A stretch of 64,000 bases of DNA, taken from assembly GCA_023853785.1 (NCBI GenBank), contig JAJIRX010001026.1, positions 124,001 through 188,000 of the forward strand. The letters are read 5' to 3'. This DNA is from Psilocybe azurescens. Taxonomy: Eukaryota > Basidiomycota > Agaricomycetes > Agaricales > Agrocybaceae. Below the pieces are notes generated by a model. The model saw only the letters and a program-made list of their open reading frames with translations, did not search any database and was not told the origin of the DNA. Numbering within the stretch: the first letter of the stretch is position 1; each line of letters begins with the position of its first letter. Positions 10,481 through 22,124 of this stretch are shown here, in pieces. A program made the position numbers and the translations under genes.

Positions 10481-11494
10481 GTCTTTTTCTCCGTCTTCCC
10501 TTCTTCGTTCGGCTGGGTCTTTTCACGGCCCTCTCTTTTTCCCCCCTCATTTTTTTGGCCGTCGAATCATTTCTGTTCTAAATAATCTCTTGCTACGTAC
10601 CCCTTTCCCCTTTCCAATCTCCCATACCCATTCCTTCCTTTTCACCTCCCGATGGGTGGGAATTGGAACGTGCTCCATTTTCACAGAGGCTCCCTCCGTA
10701 TCAGTATTTCCAACCCATCATACCCCAGTGTTTGCGTTTCCAGGACATTTGGCGACGCCATCATGTTTTTGACACCTTGAATACGGAGGGCTCAGGATTG
10801 CGTGGGTATATTTAGTCACTGACTATCACAAAAGATGTATCAGAAGCAGTGGTGAGGAGATATCTATGATTTTCCGCAGCGCCAGATGTGTTTAATCATT
10901 TTTCACAATACAATTCTAACTTCTGAAATCATTGAAATCTTCTGTTCGACGCTGTGTCTACTATTGCTTGAGATACGCTCATCAGATCTCCGCACTGATA
11001 AGGTACCTTGCTCGTAATGTCCGGTTGCCTCTCATCGCCACGCATGGGTCGGGATTAGACAGCAATGAATGGTTTTATGCATTTCACTATATGACGGACG
11101 TCTTCCAAATATTCAGTTGCGTGTCCTTTTGCCGAACATGCCGTGGGGTTATCCGACCGTGATAATGACCGTGGCCGTCTCAGCTTGGTTGTAAGGAATG
11201 TATCCAGATCTTTGGTCCCACGTTATAACTTGACTTGTAAAACAAAAATTGCTGTCGGAGTCTCCTGACTCGTCCTTAGCCTCGATTAACATAACTTCGT
11301 CGTGTACAAAACCTATCAGTCATCAGTCACCTTGCAAGGCACGACTATACATATCCCAACCGAAATCATGCGCAGACCCGGAACGTTCTTGTTTAACCCT
11401 TGCCCGAGGCTGTATGTAAAGATATAACTCGTCGTTATCACAAATAAGCTTTTTTGAGAATGCATCCCTCAAGTACAGACTTACATGGCCGTTT
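10481..11494. other. Intergenic, nothing clear
   Basis: Pyrimidine-rich sequence follows the SND3 fragment (10,500-10,760). No conserved frame or RNA was seen in the rest. Confidence 0.5.
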
Positions 11495-12805
11495 CTCAAT
11501 GAGGTCAGTGCGTGTGTAAGCAAGCATCGGTGGGAATTATAACAGCGAGATCGGCATTCGAGAAGGGAGGAAAGCCGTTATGCGGTCTCGGAGTTCGGGG
11601 TAGTTGTGCTGTTTAAAAAATTCATAATCATGTAAGTGACCACAGATTGTAAGGGAAAAAGGAATGAGGAACGGTCGGCGTCGGGAAGAGGTGTGTGCGG
11701 GTGGTGAGATGAATAATAGTGAGTATATGCGTGTGCGCTGTCGTCGATGAGCAGAAATGGGATTGGAATGAGAATGGAACGGGAATAAAAATGAGAACGT
11801 AGGTGACCCATGAAAGTGAGGTCGAGGACTGGGCGGCCGTGGGCCGCATGCACAATCCAAAGACAATGGCGTTGTGTCGTGCAGGGTACGGTAGCGACGA
11901 ATAAGGAACATATACCGAAATGTCAAGCATCGCGATTCGCGAAGTGACGACAGGAAAAAGTAATCACTCACTGTCCCGATCTTCCCTCAATGCCCCCTCG
12001 AGCTCCTTCGGGTCCCACTTCTGGTGCGCAGACGCCCATATTGACGTATCTCAGCGTGAGCTTAATTTTGAGGGGAGAATTGACGTGCCAAGCCGAGCAC
12101 CACGCCAAATCATCGATTATTGCATCAAATATGACAACCTCGAGGACATAGAAGAGACACAACTATAAACGAAACCCACCAAATTCAACGCAACCGCGTA
12201 TAACCATATATGCCACGATACCCCGAACTCCCTGCCTCCGTGTCCAGCATCTCCTTCGGCTGGGGAACTCTCAGAGACCTCGTTATACAGTCGTACTATG
12301 ATTTTTTCTCAGTGTGGAGGACGTCAGACTGGAGGTTGTGTTGGGCTTGCAGAACGGGTAGGCAGTGAGATCGAGATAGCGACTGGGAACGGACGCGAGT
12401 GCTGTCTGGGAGTAGATGCGTCAGCATGGAGGAACAGTGGAGGTAAAACGCGGAGGTAGGCGAGCGGAAGTGATATAGGACAGAAACAGTGTGACAATGA
12501 GAGGAGGGAAGGAAAGAAGAAAGCACACTTGGCCCTTGCCACATTCTCACTATGTATTAGTTTGGAGGACTACTATTCACCATTCGCCGAGGCAATACCC
12601 CTGGCGTGGGAAAATGGTGATTAATGGCGATTAGCTACGCCCATTCTTACGTAAATTTTGAGGTTTCAAGAGTCTTTTACCAACAACACTACTCACTATG
12701 CACACGTACGTCCGTCAGAAGCCTCTTGTAGACTAAAGAGGGCAAGGTTGAGCGCGAGCGCGCGTGCGATTGGCGTGATACCTGTATATCATCACAAGTA
12801 CATCG
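11495..12805. repeat. Direct repeat R1 (partner at 16,890-18,320)
   Basis: Collinear with R2 across its length. Shared blocks include GTAAGCAAGCATCG at the left end, GTCGGGAAGAGGTG in the middle, GGAGGTTGTGTTGG near 12,330 and TTGGCGTGATACCTGTATATC at the right end. Divergence is moderate and there are indels: R2 has about 200 bp more near 17,513-17,725, and R1 has an extra stretch near 12,550-12,700. On the minus strand both copies keep a peptide, AHxKWDPKExEGAL (12,027-11,985 here), followed by a GTGAG donor. Most base changes there fall in third codon positions, suggesting a remnant exon of an unidentified gene. Confidence 0.75.
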
Positions 12806-13629
12806 CAGAATGTAGATGAGATACAGAACGTATGAAGAAAAATAGTAATCCTAGTCACACGAGCTGATTTTCGGGACTGAGTTATAGACTACATGAACAC
12901 TATCGAACGTATGATCCGCTAAGCTGCACAAATGTCAATTACTCCCCACATGAACGAGGACGGCAAGCATTGCAAACATCTCTGCTAAAACGCTCCGTTA
13001 GTTGCTTCCCTTTCATACCGTCCTTAAAAAATATGCGTAACATTAAAAAAGAATGAGATGAGATTATAGAAATTTTGTTTATGCTGCGCGGTAGACATTT
13101 AGTTGGATCGTGATGTTGTGAAAAGGCGAGCAGACACTAAAGTCATAGACGGAGCTTCAAGTTTCATACAGCGGCGCCATCGGAAATAATGAGAATGTCA
13201 AGAGAGTACGGTGTCGAGATACAACAATGACACATCCACAATGCCTAACACGAGAGATGACATACCTCATCGTCCTGCTCCCTCCTCCAATGAAGTATAC
13301 ACTCGTTCTCTCTCCCCTCTGCCCACTCTGCGTCTTGTTGCACCCCAGAGTCCCACAATGTCCTCTTACTGCCACATGGGACCCTCCTCCATCGTCAGTT
13401 GACCCTGAACAAGTCACCATCCACTTGAATACACATACTCCTCCCTATTATACATATTCATCCCCACTCCGTGGTCGCCTATCTCGAGCCAAGGGCATCC
13501 CCTTCATCCTACAACACCTTCTTCCAAACGCTCTCTTGAGTCATTTCCTGCCTACAAACATATCGGACTGCATATACATCCTCAACGAAAAGTAGGACGC
13601 TTTAACGGAGAGCCAGATCTGCGATCACC
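12806..13629. other. Intergenic, nothing clear
   Basis: Spacer with a few chance frames on both strands near 13,160-13,600 (about 60-120 codons, low-complexity Pro/Ser/Thr). No motif recognised. Confidence 0.5.
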
Positions 13630-14420
13630 ACCCGGTGTGTTTGCATTAGTTATTGATAGGAGGTATAGTCTGCACGAGGTAGCTCAATAGTACATAATGT
13701 AATGGCGCTCATTGGACTTCCACAAATCTGGACTTTGTTTTGATGTTCAATTCAGCCCTTTAACGTCAGACCATGCTTCTGGGATCTTCTCGCAATCCCC
13801 GGAGTCATTCCATTGGAACGCAGCATGGTAGTCTTTGATGTGTTGCTCGGGATGGTGTTCCTTAACGACTATATTTTTTCTTCTGTAAGAACGTCTGCAA
13901 TTTTTGGACATTGGATAGCATGGGCAGTGCAGATATATTTTGAGTATTCGAGGCCTGAAGTGGGAATTCCGGATAGACGACTGCCTACTAGCAAAGCTGT
14001 AGATAGTAATTATGGTAATAGCCGAAAGCATGGCGCGCAGCCGCATTGTGGCGATCGGATAAAAACATTATACGACTTGCCAGGCATAGGACAGACTTGA
14101 AAGTGCTATACTTCATTTCTCCCGGGTACAAATATTCCAAGTATGTGGTAGATAGAGTAGCACAAGGCAAAGGCGTGCATTGATAGAAGCCTTTCATATG
14201 TCCTCCCATTTCGCTAAAAGCCATTCGACTATAGTATATATCCAGTCGTCAACATGCGGCTATTACCGTGATTACTATCTATAGTCTTGCTAACTTGTCC
14301 ATCCAGAATTCTCCTCCACTTCAGCCTTCGAATGTTCAAAACATATCTGCGCTGCCGAGTAAAAGATGATTGACGTTCTGAATAAATGCGCGAGAAGTGA
14401 ACTTTGATTACCACTCAAAT
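13630..14420. repeat. Foldback repeat, diverged copy of the palindrome centre
   Basis: 13,633-14,075 matches 22,125-22,580 (start GTTTGCATTAGTTATTGATAG against GTTTGCATCAGTTGTTGATA). 14,245-14,400 is an inverted copy of part of the same arm (CGGCTATTACCGTGATTACT). The part between, 14,090-14,240, matches the 22.6-22.75 kb spacer in the opposite orientation. So this is the same stem-loop element inserted the other way round, with its right end truncated. No transposase; probably a non-autonomous foldback element. Confidence 0.7.
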
Positions 14421-14731
14421 CCCAATAATAGAAACGGCTTATAGATTGTTCACCAACCGAAGATTTGCCGTTGGAGCATGGGAGTGGGGTGGTGATAAGT
14501 TATATTCAGTGACGGATGACATCTTCTGGGACAACTGTCATCGTTATTTTAACGAATAGATGGGTGTGAAAACTCGTGAACTAGACCGAATACCAACGAT
14601 ACAGGTTATCCAAATAAACAAAACATTCATTCACTTAAATAGTTGATTTATACAAGCATTAAGACCATCTCCCTCCTTTCTGAACGTATCGCCTACCCGC
14701 TACTCAGCTTTCATATCAATATTTGTCCATA

Positions 14732-16159
14732 ATGGATATGAGTACGTTCTCAAGTCCCATGTTTAGAATTATGCTGACTACTCTCCAGAGCAGCTCATTA
14801 AACCAGAGGATAATTCTTCGCTCTGGCCTGTCCTCTATAACTATAATTACATGTCTGGATGCCCGGATCCATTGGAATTCTCTTTAAATACTCAAATGCA
14901 GGTCCCCAATGATGTCAAAGACGGTTCTACGTCCATCCATTTACAACTGGAAACCAACCCGACGGTAGGAGCCAATAGCATTCTGTTGCACCCAGTGGAG
15001 GCTGGCCTTCCATGGCACACCTCGTTCCATGTTCTGAGACAAAGCAAACACTGGGGGCCTGCAGTTGTAATGACACATCGACTCCTGGAGCTATTTGCAA
15101 CGGACGAAACGGCTATGATTGCCTTACGACAACACACAAAATCATACGCGGACGTCGCCAAGGCAGAAATTGGACGTGTCCATGACAATTGGAGTCGATT
15201 CAACGCTTACCTGTGGCCTGCCGCTGATGATAGAAGGCTCGAGCTAATTGCGGCCACTATCGTTTTTGTGTTTATTTTTGACGGTAAACCTACTCTTCTT
15301 CTCGACCAATTAATATTGAATAATATTTTTCTCTTTTAGACATCTGGGAGATGAATGATGATGAAACCGTAAGCGCTCTAGAGCTTTCCATCTCAGAACA
15401 AGACGTATTCTGACGCTGTGAACACTAGATCCGGATGATCCAAGCCGAATTTATTTCCCGTCTGAAAGTAGCCGTTCCCAACAGAATCTACGCTGCGACT
15501 CCTCTTCAAGCCTTGATAAACGAAATCATGCAGGCCTTCCACGACGAAGATCTCAAAGCGGGAAACGGGGAAAGGAAGTGATTGAACGGCTCGTCGAATT
15601 TTGTAACCATCGTCCGCCAAGGAAAGAGTTTACGACTCTTCGAGAGTGCCTGAACTATCGCATAGACGATGCTGCTGCACCGTCAGTGTTGTTCTTGTAT
15701 ACTTAACTCATAGATGTGATGGAGAGACTTTAACAGATATGTCTTCGCCTGTGTTAAATTCTCCCTTCGATCAAACGTGGACATCGCCAGTCCAAGAATC
15801 GCTCATTTCATGAGCCTGGCAGCGGACCACGTCTGCTATGCTAATGATCTAGGCTCCTTCGACAAAGAAAAGGAGGCATATGTCAACGGAGACGTACTGT
15901 ACCTGATCAACACAGTGGACATGGTTCGCAAGGTGTTCAATCTTCCCGACGACAAGTCTGCGAAATCAGCAGCGCTGGCTCTTCAATTGCGGATTGAGAC
16001 GCAGATAGTGGATGAGCTGTCGAGACTGCGCGCATCAGTTAACGTCACTTCAGAGGAGTTGGAGTTTGTCGAAGCTGTAGTGTACGCCTTAGTTGGTAAC
16101 ATTTTTCTTCCGTGGTTATGTCCCGGTACGGAGGCGAAGTAACTCGGGTGTCTATGTAG
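14732..16159 (+). CDS. Class I sesquiterpene synthase
   Basis: Five exons: 14732-14741, 14789-15283, 15340-15368, 15429-15681, 15737-16159; introns of 47-60 nt with good GT..AG ends. All landmarks of a class I terpene cyclase are present: the metal-binding motif in VFIFDDIWEMNDDE (DDxxE, split by intron 2), the NSE triad in CYANDLGSFDKE (NDxxSxxxE), and a C-terminal MSRYGGE (RY pair). Such enzymes ionise farnesyl (less often geranyl or geranylgeranyl) diphosphate in the cytosol. Two one-base losses break the frame: G run 15567-15570 and T run 16102-16106. With both restored the protein is 403 aa and ends at 16157-16159. The matching of motifs across both breaks argues for consensus errors, though inactivation is possible. 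It is flanked by direct repeats R1 and R2. Confidence 0.85.
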
Positions 16160-16889
16160 CAGTTTGTATCAACGGGTACTATACTTCAAGTTGCGAGTTA
16201 GACTACTCAAATGTCTGCGTTGGTAGTTGCAAATGATGACTGTTTTTGGACGGATATTGAGCGTCTGGCATCTTGCTGCCATGTCCAGATGTGGAATTTG
16301 GGTGGTGGTTTTATGTGGCAAACAGGGATCACCCGCGCTAATGAATCTCGGCTGCGCCTCACGTTTATAATCTATACAGTCGCTATGCTGTTCGGTAAGT
16401 CAATCCAGTATTCCTGATACCCGATGAAGCTTCTTCGAAGGTCCGCCACAAGACATAGACCAGCATGCAAGTTATCGATGTGACACAGCCTGAAAAGAGA
16501 ATTAAGATATGGAAGGCATGAAACTATTCATCACTGTCCAACATTGTGGGACATGTGGAGAGATTTGCAGGTACCGAACCGATATAAGCCGCTGACGTCC
16601 ATAGCAAACATCATAGTTAGCCGTTGAAATAGATGAAGCCGGAACATGGGATACTTTAGATCGGTGAGTAGAAGGGAAAGGAGGTACATCTAGGCACGTA
16701 GCAAATGATAGAGTCACGGGGTCCTATAGAGTGGGATTCAAGCGTTGGGTTCAAGGATGGAGTTAAGTTGATGTGAGCCTGGCGTGCATATATTTTTGCC
16801 TTGAAGGAAGGAGCATATCCCGACACTTCAAAAGACAAGGGCAGACGATACCGCACCTGGAGGGCCAGAGCACGTGAAATGGTTGATCT
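16160..16889. other. Intergenic, nothing clear
   Basis: 3' flank of the terpene synthase, then spacer. A 68-codon + frame at 16,211 has no motif. Confidence 0.5.
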
Positions 16890-18320
16890 ACTCAAGAGCC
16901 TGCGTAAGTAAGCAAGCATCGTTGGACATCATAATGAAATCAGCATTCGAACAGGGAGGATTGAAAAGCCGTTATGGAGTCCCGGACCTCGGGATGGTTG
17001 TGCTGTATAAATATGTCATAAATATGTAAGTGGCCGCAGATCGTAAGGGGAAAAACGAATGAGGAAGAATCAGCGTCGGGAAGAGGTGTATATGGATGAA
17101 TGAGATGAATAATGGCGAGTATATGCAGGGTGGGTTTTTATAAATGAATATATGCGTGAATATATGTCTGTACGCCGTCGTCGATGAGCTAAAATGGAAT
17201 TGGAACGGGATTGAGGCGGGAATGAAGATGAGAGCGAGGCTGACTTACGAGAGAGAGGGTGAGGACTGGGGGCGGCAAGCCGCATGCTCAGTGAAGGCAA
17301 TGGTGTTGTGTTGTACGGTAGCGACGAATAAAGTACATATATCAAACTGTCAAGCATCGCGATTCGCGAGGCGTCGACAAAAAAAAAGCAATGGCTCACT
17401 ATCCCAATATTCCCCAACGCCCCCTCGATCTCCTTTGGGTCCCACTTCCGATGCGCACACGTCCATGTTGACGTACTTCAGAGTGAGCTTAAGCGTGAAG
17501 AGGGAATTGACGTTTATTTTCGGGGCGCTGTTGGTATGAGCTTTGTTGCTTTTGAGGGTGGTTGCGGCGGATCCCGACAAGGGGAGAAGAGAGACAGTTG
17601 AATAGCATTGCATTTGCATTTGAGGGGCGGTGGCGAAATAACGCGACGAGAGGGCTAGCAAAGAAGAGGAACATGGTGTGTCAGTTACGAGTTCGATAGA
17701 ATGATATACGCACATGTAGATAAGACCAAGCCGTGCCAAGCCGCGCACGACACCAAACCATAGAGTATTGCATCAAACATAACAACCTCGAGGACATAGA
17801 AGAGAAACGAAACTCGAAATTCGACCCACCAAATTCAACATAATCGTGTACAACCATATATGCCTCGACACTCCTAACTCCCTACCTCCTTCGGCTTACG
17901 ATCTGTCAGAGACCTCTTTATGCAGTCCAGTCGTATTATCGTTGTTCTCAGCGTGGAGGATGCCGGATTGGAGGTTGTGTTGGACTTGCAGGACGGGTAG
18001 GTAGTGAGATTGAGATGACGGCTGTGGGCACCGACGCGAGTACTCTCTGTGGGAATGGATGCGTAAGTATGGAGCAGGAGTAAAGGTAAGACGCGGAGGT
18101 AGGCGCACGGAAGTGATAGAGGGCAGGAACAGGGTGGCAATGAGAGGACGGAAGGAAAGAAGAAAGCCCACTTGGCCCTCGCTATACTCCCAATGCCACG
18201 ATGCAGACTTCTGTCCGTCAGAAGCCTCTTATCGATGACCTTCTTGAGTAATGTGAAGAGGACAAGGTTGAGCGCGAGCCCCGGTGAGCATTGGCGTGAT
18301 ACCTGTATATCATCATTAAT
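16890..18320. repeat. Direct repeat R2 (partner at 11,495-12,805)
   Basis: Second copy of the repeat described at 11,495; same orientation, 5.4 kb downstream, so the two copies bracket the terpene synthase and a foldback element. The conserved minus-strand peptide here is AHRKWDPKEIEGAL (about 17,455-17,415), again followed by a GTGAG donor. Confidence 0.75.
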
Positions 18321-19049
18321 GATGTGATATCGAGCTGTTTGACCTGGTGTCAACTTTCGAGGGGTGGTGGTGAAAGGGAACAAATGTGGTTGAATGTGGC
18401 TGAATGTGGCTGCACTAATAGCGCGGTACCTGCTAAGCGCTCGAAAGCCAGTCCGGCCTCTGTGTCAAACTGTATCAGAAGTCCGAACGTAGCACAAGTC
18501 GGGAGTTGGAACAAATCAAAGAAAAAAAGAGTCTCCGACCAATCGGAGCTAACCGGAATGCCAAATCGACCCATTTGTTCCCCAACCAAAACCAAACTTC
18601 ATTCCAGAAGTTCTCATTACTCGGGCTCTGAAGATCTGACTCCTCATCTCCCAGAGCTATGTTGCCTCGACGCGATAGACGTCCCCACCGCGATTTTGAT
18701 AGGAGGCGGGACTTCCCCGAACCTGAAATGAATGACATGCAACTTGGTTTAGCACAGCCACTTCAATCACTTTTTCTTCTCCCCACCATGGTCACCTCTT
18801 GGGCGTCAGACGGGACACGCTATCGCCTCAAACCCTTGAATTTCCGTCCATATGATTACAGGCTTACGCCTACTTCTTCCTAGCCCAGACTCGTCCTTCC
18901 ATGCCTTGTTGAAATGAGTAATTTTCCCCGTTCTCGTGCGTTCTGGAATCAGGCCACCTAAACACTATGCATTGCGTATATTCGGTGTCTGCTGAGAACT
19001 TGCTACACAAAGGGCAATGGAAATTTCGATATACGTACACTATGAATTT
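18321..19049. other. Intergenic with unrecognised open frames
   Basis: Overlapping + frames at 18,324-18,731 and 18,659-18,883 have no recognisable domain. A short tandem of GAATGTGGCT (three copies) lies at about 18,390-18,415. Confidence 0.4.
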
Positions 19050-20908
19050 TGCGCGTTTTCTGTGGTAAACGATCTCTCACACTGGTCATCAATGATCTGA
19101 GGGTGTGTATATTACTCCCCAATTCCCCATCTTCGTTCGGGCGTGCGTCATTGCGAAAATTGGATGAAATGGGTAGCATATCTCAAGCCAGGAATGATCA
19201 AATTTCACCGCTTGTGGCCTCTGCTCCTTTCTACACCATCAACGCTCAGCTCCTGCCCCACGAAGATCCACATGTGCATCCCCGCTCAATGGATCAGGTC
19301 AAGTACTATGTGCTATGCAGTTGCTTCCTCGCATCGCAAATTTTGCTTCAGCATTTTATGACGCAAAGTGGATGCTTTATGCAGAGGTGCCTCGTCACAA
19401 AACTATCTGCTCGTTCACATTTCCTAGTCATCCTGGCTCACTGCGATGTTTTATTCGGTAGATCAGCCTGTGCGGACTCTGACATTCACATGTGCGGTCA
19501 AGAATTCTTTCTCGACGAAGGAACTCTGACCCGATTTACGTTTACGTTATTTGAGCTTAACTTTGCCCTTGTGCTTTTAGGTCTTTTTAAACTTCGCTTT
19601 ATTGACCTCTATTTTATGTTCAGAATTCCATTTACGTTAAATCCCTATCTCCTCCGAAGCACTCTGTTCCGCTGACGTTCCTCGTCCACCTGTATGCTTA
19701 CTTCCTATCACGCTATCCATCCTCAAAGTAACTTCACTGATAGTCCTCGATATCCTCTACCTCCAGATTCTTCGTCCACGGGAGTTCCAAACGTAAGTGC
19801 TCAAGTCGTCAATTGTACATCCTTCAATGGTTCATCGCCTTATCTGACGAATTACTGTCATACAATGAGCAAGGATGGCTATATCCTCGTCGTACCCCTC
19901 GTAAGCCACTACGTTTCACCCCTTCAATAAACGCGAGTGCCCGTTCGCTCAGTACTCTGATTTCCTACAGGATGCTCTCGCAAGTGTACACCTCTGAAAG
20001 TCGCCACTCTGGCACTGACCTCAAGTGCATTGTTCATGAGTAAAATTGAAATACCAAGCGTGTCCCGCCTCAACTCAGTCCTCATGGTACCCTCGCTCAA
20101 CATCCTCCTTTCATGCATCCCCCTCTTCCCCCAACCCACACTCACTTATTCCATCTCACTCACCCTTCCGAATCCTCCGTCAACACCCCTGAAACCTCAC
20201 CGCGAAAACGCGCCCAGCACCGACCCATCCGGCACGCGCGGGATGGTGTAACGGAGCTGTGCTACAAGTTATCTGCGATTTCTTTACAGGTTTGTGGGTG
20301 GTATTGGGGTTGATTGTAAGGAAAGGAGTGGGGATAGAGGAATGGGACGAGGGCGACAAGGAAGTGGAGAACATATAAATCTCGAAAATACAATCCCGTT
20401 AATACAGCATGAAATTTGGTCCAACTTCGAGAATAGGAGATAAAACGAATCAGACGACAGCAGAATGCGACGAAAGAAAATTTCCACGATAGATCATGTG
20501 TCCTCATCTTGTAGTAAACGCAACTTCAGCTTTTTGGGGTGCACAATGGGTGTTCTCTATGTAGTCCGAATATTGAATCCGCCCAAATGATGTCCTTGTA
20601 TATGCCTTTTGTCTTGTTAGGAGGTATAATCTACACGGCGTACATAATTGAATGGAGCTCATTGGACTTACATAGATCTGGGTGTCGTTTTAATGTTCAA
20701 TTCAGCCCTTCAATATCAAACCATGCTTGTAATCACCCTGTCCGTGAATGCTGGACAGGCCGAGCCACGGCGACGTAACTTGCTGTGCTGGAGATACAGA
20801 TTCTGTTGGGAGCGATTATTGGAATCAAATTTCGCTGTGCATGAAGCAATGGTGTGGAAGTTGAGGTCGATTGAAGTAAAATGGTGACGGGGGCCGGGCT
20901 TATGTTCC

Positions 20909-21385
20909 ATGCAACGGGGTAGACTATATTTGTTTGGGTATATGCCGAAGACAGCTGAGTTTCGTAAGGATGATTATTATATTCAACATACCACCTGGTG
21001 TCTACGGCGGGGGCACGTTAACGGTGAAATCGACAAAATAATAACACGTAACACTGACGAGAAAGGTCTTCCGCACATGCATCAACGACTTTCGTGCAGT
21101 TCTTCTTACAAGGCACGTTTTCTCCTTGACAATGACATTCCACGATTATTTAACTTTGCGTATATTCGATTGATCGGCTCGCTTAGACGCATACATCCAC
21201 ATGAGCGAGTTAAATTCATGACGAGTAACGGTATGGAAATTGTCCATATTCTGATCCCTATGTTGTTACATTTGCTACCGACTGACAATTTCCAATGTTC
21301 ATACTCAAAGCTGCTCGGCACTTTAAAAAAGAAATTGTTTTTTATTCTTGATACTTGTACACATGACTACAACGACGCTTATTGA
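20909..21385 (+). CDS. Uncharacterised ORF in left palindrome arm
   Basis: An open frame of 158 codons starting MQRGRLYLFGYMPKTAEFRK, with no recognised domain or signal peptide. The mirror copy on the right arm differs by one A in a run near the 3' end, which changes its C-terminus. Whether either is expressed is unknown; it could be part of a repeat. Confidence 0.25.
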   Translation: MQRGRLYLFGYMPKTAEFRKDDYYIQHTTWCLRRGHVNGEIDKIITRNTDEKGLPHMHQRLSCSSSYKARFLLDNDIPRLFNFAYIRLIGSLRRIHPHERVKFMTSNGMEIVHILIPMLLHLLPTDNFQCSYSKLLGTLKKKLFFILDTCTHDYNDAY

Positions 21386-21507
21386 GTTTAAAGTCATCTC
21401 AGACTGGGAAGACTGCATTGGACTACCTCTAGAAATGAAACCACCTTGTTAAGTTCAGTGAACGTTAAATAAATGAATTAGCTTACAGAGCTGCCGGTCT
21501 TGATAAA

Positions 21508-22015
21508 TCATAACCTGTTGCAGGAGAAGGAATCGATATTGTTGTAGAGGGGTGGATTGGTATTCGTGGGAAGAGAGCTAGAAGATACATAGAGTGTGAC
21601 TCCGAGTCCCTCGCAGTGAGAGCGACTGTAAAAATTCGTATCAGCTATGCCATGAAAAACAACATAGGGAACTGTATATGGATTGAGATACACACGCAAA
21701 GAAAGTGCACGAGTATCCAGCAGAAATCTGGACACTCTCTGGCCTGCCGGCCCATTCTGCAGGGAGATCTTGGCACACAGTGGGGGGACTGTGGTTGGTG
21801 CATATGGAGTACCTGTGAAGTTAACGTCATCGTAGAAAATGACAGACAAATGGGCAAGCGAGTCCTGGGTAATATTCCAACTGAAATAAGCACAGGTGCG
21901 ACATGCTAATAGTATGGAGTAAGCTTACACGGGAGGTGACCGCGGCGGCCTGGGCAGAAATGGTAGAGGCGGCAAGAGCCATGAATAAACCAGCGAATTT
22001 GGTAGTGAAGTACAT
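21508..22015 (-). CDS. Small secreted protein, intact copy (left palindrome arm)
   Basis: Exon 1 (22015-21929) encodes a clear signal peptide, MYFTTKFAGLFMALAAST followed by Ala-rich sequence. A 64-nt intron (21865-21928, GTAAGC..CCCAG) leads to exon 2 (21864-21508), for a 147-aa protein. The CCCAG acceptor was chosen because the TTTCAG 16 nt upstream gives a stop after 18 codons. The mature part has SVIFYDDVNFTGTPY, SRFLLDTRALSLRVYL, VVFHGIADTNFYSRSHCEG and a C-terminal Cys: a beta-rich, Cys-poor small protein. The YDDxNFxG pattern is reminiscent of beta/gamma-crystallin-like folds, but this is weak. Function unknown. A TATA box sits 77 bp upstream of the ATG. Confidence 0.7.
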
Positions 22016-22091
22016 GTTTGTAAGAGTGAGTTGGTCCTCGCTGTTTGGAGAGCTCGATTGCTACTGATTCTCAATAGAACTTGGACCTCTC

Positions 22092-22097
22092 TTTATA
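22092..22097 (-). promoter_or_regulatory. TATA box of the left secreted-protein gene
   Basis: GGTATAAAGAGAGG on the minus strand, about 77-82 bp before the ATG at 22015; identical in the mirror copy. Confidence 0.5.
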
Positions 22098-22124
22098 CCT
22101 CCTAGACAGAATCCGACCAGACGG

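Noticed and set aside
11495..18320. R1 and R2 as the LTRs of a retrotransposon
   Set aside because: They differ by large indels, and the interval between them holds a terpene synthase and a foldback repeat, with no gag or pol.
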